The notes beneath the pieces were generated by a model. That model was given only the letters and a program-made list of their open reading frames with translations, was not told where the DNA came from and did no database searches. The position numbers and the translations under genes were made by a program. From the NCBI GenBank assembly GCA_030637945.1, contig DAOWFN010000086.1:1-7319 (forward strand): a stretch of 7,319 bases of DNA, in the 5' to 3' direction. The stretch is from Gammaproteobacteria bacterium (GTDB lineage: Bacteria > Pseudomonadota > Gammaproteobacteria > SZUA-229). Of the stretch, positions 4,788 through 7,319 are shown in pieces (position 1 is the stretch's first letter; the number at the start of each line of letters is the position of its first letter).

Positions 4788-6533
4788 TTATTTATTGTAT
4801 AGTGGTTTTAATGCAGAAGGGCTCGTATCAGATTTTCGCTTAGTTATTGACTGTTCGGCTTTAAATGCGATTAATAAGTTACCACCTTGCCAGCTTTCTT
4901 TGTCAGTGCTGTACAGCACGTGATTAAGTTGCCTGATTTCAGTCTTTAGCTGAGGTGAGCAATGTTCGGTAATCTGAGTAAGATTTGTCAGGTCATCATC
5001 ATTGTAAAATAGTTGCGCCCATTCGATTAATGCGAGCTTTACCTTAACCGTATCATTGTTTTTAGCATGTTTTACGACATTAGATGCGGCGGTTTTAACA
5101 GATGACTTTGCGTTGTTATCGTACGTCGCGTGAGATTTAGGTTTTTTTAACAGCAACACCAGCGTGACCAGCCAGGCGAAAGCCAAAAAGAAACTTAACC
5201 ATTTCCAGTAGGGTTCATTGTTTGATTGATCTGCAGTGGCTGGCAGCGCGTTCTGTTTGTTTGTTGTTTGCTCGCTGTATTTTGGTGACTGGGTTATCAA
5301 TGGTGGTGGCAGAGGTGTTTCGATTTTCGGAGCTGTACCGGTTGCAGTAATAGTAATCGATGGAATCTCTGCGACTTCTGCTTTGTTCGTTCTGGTATTC
5401 CACCACTGTAATTTTATTTTTGGCAATGTGTAAGATCCTGCCTTGACCGGTATCAGAGCAACCTTTATCTGTTTAAGACCGGTTATTCCATCAGTGTCTT
5501 GCCTGTCTTCAGTTATTGCCTTGTCAGGGTACTGTTTCAAATTTTTTATTTCACTGAAACTTAAATCAGGAAGCTGTACAGCCGTTAGGCCTCGTGCTGC
5601 TATCGTAATCGTACGTGTTACCGGTTCGCCAGCTTTTATTTTTTGTATGTCATCTGACCATTCTTCGAAGATTTTCACATCGCTCGCAGGTAACCAGTCC
5701 TGCAGGTTAATTGCTGCCGGTGCGGCTTTGACATTAACGTCGATGGATTTGCTGCGAAGACGTTTTAATTGTCCGCTCATACGAAATTGATCAAAAATAT
5801 TTCTGGGCTGAGTGGAATTTATACGACCGACGAAAGTGACTGGATCGATTTTTAAGCGGCCGCTTTTTTGTGGGAAAATAGCATAACGACGCTCAAAAAC
5901 TTCATAGCGTAGGCCGTTGCGTGTGGTTTGATATTTGTCTTCACTGAGCTGTTGAATAATGGCATCAGGATCGCTTGTCACAGGGTCGGTAATGGATGCA
6001 CCGGTAATGCTCACAGTGCGAAACAATCGGATGTTATATATAAATTGTGACTGCACCCATCCCTGTTTTTTATCGATTGAACTTTCGAGAAATATTTTTG
6101 CAGGGATGGAGGATTGGTTGTCTGGAGATGCGCTGCCTGGTGAGGTGCTGTTGCGGACCGTAATCTGTATGGCAGGGCTTAAATCGCTACCGAACGAAAT
6201 AGCAGGCACCGTGATTTTGCCAACATCTTTTGCTATTACTGATAGATCCCATGTCTTCTTTAGGCTCCAGCTGCCATTGACCGAGCGCATATTGGTACTC
6301 TGGCTGCTGCTTAACACGTCAAAATATTGATAGATAGGTGAAAAATCGGGGGCGTCATCAACGCTGCTGTCAGCTTCATAGATCAGATGAAAAGAGTCAT
6401 CAAGTGCGACGGGATTGCGGCTGCTGGTCACGGTAATGTTGGTCGCATGTACTGTGCTGCTTACTAATACGCAAAGCAACAGCAAGCTATAGAATAATGA
6501 TGTCAGAACTGCTTTATCTCGTGTGGTATTCAT
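4788..6533 (-). CDS. batD: BatD (oxygen-tolerance / aerotolerance operon protein)
   Basis: A 581-residue protein matching the BatD (oxygen tolerance) family in length and layout. It has a signal peptide (cleavage after VHA, ~residue 30). A long periplasmic part (~31-440) of tandem beta-sandwich domains follows, with typical stretches such as GKITVPAISFG, RRYAIFPQKSGRLKIDPVTF (~215-234) and ALIPVKAGSYTLPKIKLQWW (~359-378). A Pro-rich linker (~400-420) leads to a single membrane segment (WLSFFLAFAWLVTLVLLL, ~445-462). A cytoplasmic helical tail of about 115 residues ends the protein. Bat proteins are linked in other bacteria to envelope integrity, stress resistance and aerotolerance; the molecular function is not settled. 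An in-frame ATG at 6539 exists, but the ATG at 6533 forms a TAATG overlap with the upstream gene and has a GAG further upstream at a workable distance, so it is preferred. No clear terminator follows. Confidence 0.9.
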   Translation of the reverse strand: MNTTRDKAVLTSLFYSLLLLCVLVSSTVHATNITVTSSRNPVALDDSFHLIYEADSSVDDAPDFSPIYQYFDVLSSSQSTNMRSVNGSWSLKKTWDLSVIAKDVGKITVPAISFGSDLSPAIQITVRNSTSPGSASPDNQSSIPAKIFLESSIDKKQGWVQSQFIYNIRLFRTVSITGASITDPVTSDPDAIIQQLSEDKYQTTRNGLRYEVFERRYAIFPQKSGRLKIDPVTFVGRINSTQPRNIFDQFRMSGQLKRLRSKSIDVNVKAAPAAINLQDWLPASDVKIFEEWSDDIQKIKAGEPVTRTITIAARGLTAVQLPDLSFSEIKNLKQYPDKAITEDRQDTDGITGLKQIKVALIPVKAGSYTLPKIKLQWWNTRTNKAEVAEIPSITITATGTAPKIETPLPPPLITQSPKYSEQTTNKQNALPATADQSNNEPYWKWLSFFLAFAWLVTLVLLLKKPKSHATYDNNAKSSVKTAASNVVKHAKNNDTVKVKLALIEWAQLFYNDDDLTNLTQITEHCSPQLKTEIRQLNHVLYSTDKESWQGGNLLIAFKAEQSITKRKSDTSPSALKPLYNK

Positions 6534-7318
6534 TACCATGGCTCGTTATCGTCTTTTTGATTTGGAATTTGTTTATATTGGTATAAAAATTTACGTCTCA
6601 ATAGACCGCCGGGATCATCAGGAATTCGTTTTAGCCATTGTTCGTCGGCTTTTTCTTCTTCTGTGATCGAAGCTTCCATAGGGTTGACTTCAATCTCAAG
6701 TGGTTTTTCGTCAGAATCTTTGTTCTCGATGTCTTTATTTTCCAGGTCATTTTTCTGATCCTGTTCGTATTGTTGTTTTTCTTTTTGCTGTTGTTCTTTT
6801 TCTTTTTCAGCGTCGCGTTGTTTTAGCTCTTTCTCTTCGTTTTGCTGGTTTTGTTCTGAAGCATCTTGTTTTCCCTGCTCGTTTTCCTTGTTTTCTTCTG
6901 CAGACTTGTCCTGATTTTGTTCGTCTTTATTCTGGCCTTGCTGGTCTTCATCTTTTTTATTTTCTTTATCTTGTGATCCTGAATCATCAGACTCAGAATT
7001 TTCAGAGTTGTTGTCTTGCTGGTCAGATTTTTCCTGTTCGTCGCTTTTTTCAGAGTCATCCTGTTGAGATTTTTCTTTTTTCTGTTGCGCCAGGGCCTGT
7101 TTTACCTGCTCACGGTTATATATTGCATCTTCGTTAGTTTCGTTAAGTTCTAATGCGCTGTCATAAGCTTTAATGGCTTCTTTGTATTTGCCTAGTTTAG
7201 CCAGCGCATTGGCTTTGTTGTAATAACCATCGCTATGACTGGTGTTTTCTAATGCTTTGACTGCAGATTCATAATCGCCATCTCGATAATAAGCGCTGGC
7301 TTTCCACTCAGGCCGGGT
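6533..7318 (-). CDS. BatB/BatC-type protein with TPR, C-terminal part (5' partial)
   Basis: The frame is open to the right edge, so only the last 261 residues are present. It starts with TPR-like helices (ASAYYRDGDYESAVKALE, then GYYNKANALAKLGKYKEAIKAYDSALEL, residues ~8-60). A very long hydrophilic linker of Lys, Glu, Gln, Asp, Asn and Ser follows (~80-215), nearly free of hydrophobic residues and probably disordered or coiled. The end carries the conserved tail WLKRIPDDPGGLLRRKF, typical of gammaproteobacterial BatB/BatC proteins, which combine a von Willebrand A domain with TPRs. The vWA domain would lie beyond the window. The stop TAA shares its last base with the batD start (TAATG), so the two are translationally coupled. 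TPRs imply protein-protein contact, probably with the other Bat proteins at the inner membrane. Confidence 0.85.
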   Translation of the reverse strand, partial: TRPEWKASAYYRDGDYESAVKALENTSHSDGYYNKANALAKLGKYKEAIKAYDSALELNETNEDAIYNREQVKQALAQQKKEKSQQDDSEKSDEQEKSDQQDNNSENSESDDSGSQDKENKKDEDQQGQNKDEQNQDKSAEENKENEQGKQDASEQNQQNEEKELKQRDAEKEKEQQQKEKQQYEQDQKNDLENKDIENKDSDEKPLEIEVNPMEASITEEEKADEQWLKRIPDDPGGLLRRKFLYQYKQIPNQKDDNEPW

Positions 7319-7319
7319 A

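Noticed and set aside
6533..6539. Frameshift or fusion between the BatB/C and BatD frames
   Set aside because: The junction is a normal TAATG stop/start overlap and both proteins have family-typical ends.
6638..7137. Open frames on both strands across the batB/C linker, including a Phe/Leu-rich plus-strand frame that mimics a membrane protein
   Set aside because: Lys/Glu/Gln-rich coding gives Phe/Leu/Val-rich antisense frames. The minus-strand frame that ends at 6533 carries the TPRs and the conserved BatB/BatC tail.

Overview
The window looks like a piece of a gammaproteobacterial chromosome with moderate GC content. The protein types point that way: a DUF4382-type secreted protein, BatB/C and BatD with the typical gammaproteobacterial C-terminal motif, and a YeeE/YedE transporter next to DsrE and SoxH-like proteins. 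The sulfur-related genes suggest a lineage that handles reduced sulfur compounds, but the species cannot be named from sequence alone. There are no tRNA, rRNA, insertion sequence or CRISPR features. All coding genes run on the minus strand except the first.

Layout. (1) 1-1173, plus strand: the C-terminal part of a large modular secreted or surface protein (DUF4382-like region, DUF11-type repeat, Ig/cadherin-like He_PIG repeat). It ends before a strong UUCG-capped terminator at 1284-1317, which also lies downstream of the convergent minus-strand genes. (2) 1353-2820, minus strand: a two-gene unit encoding an exported DsrE-family protein and then an exported SoxH-like metallo-beta-lactamase-fold hydrolase; the two reading frames overlap. 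(3) 2821-3059: an unusually rich intergenic region with a 17-bp palindrome, a terminator-like hairpin, two further predicted hairpins, and a perfect FNR-type box (TTGAT-N4-ATCAA) placed at about -41 from a predicted start site. Together these look like an anaerobically controlled small RNA of about 106 nt, or a structured leader for dsrE. (4) 3060-4617, minus strand: a YeeE/YedE-type sulfur-compound transporter overlapping a small GIY-YIG (UPF0213/YhbQ-like) protein. (5) 4618-4787: the yeeE promoter region, with a good -10 box and a 14-bp palindrome. (6) 4788 to the right edge, minus strand: the distal end of a bat (aerotolerance) operon, with a BatB/BatC-type protein (partial) coupled to BatD by a TAATG stop/start overlap.

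How the parts may work together. YeeE probably imports a reduced sulfur species such as thiosulfate. The exported DsrE protein (conserved Cys118) and the SoxH-like hydrolase probably act on persulfide, sulfane sulfur or thioester-type substrates in the periplasm. These roles come from family knowledge, not from direct evidence here. The FNR-type box between the transporter unit and the dsrE unit suggests oxygen control of this locus. The sRNA candidate carries an anti-Shine-Dalgarno sequence in a predicted loop and is the most interesting unexplained element in the window.
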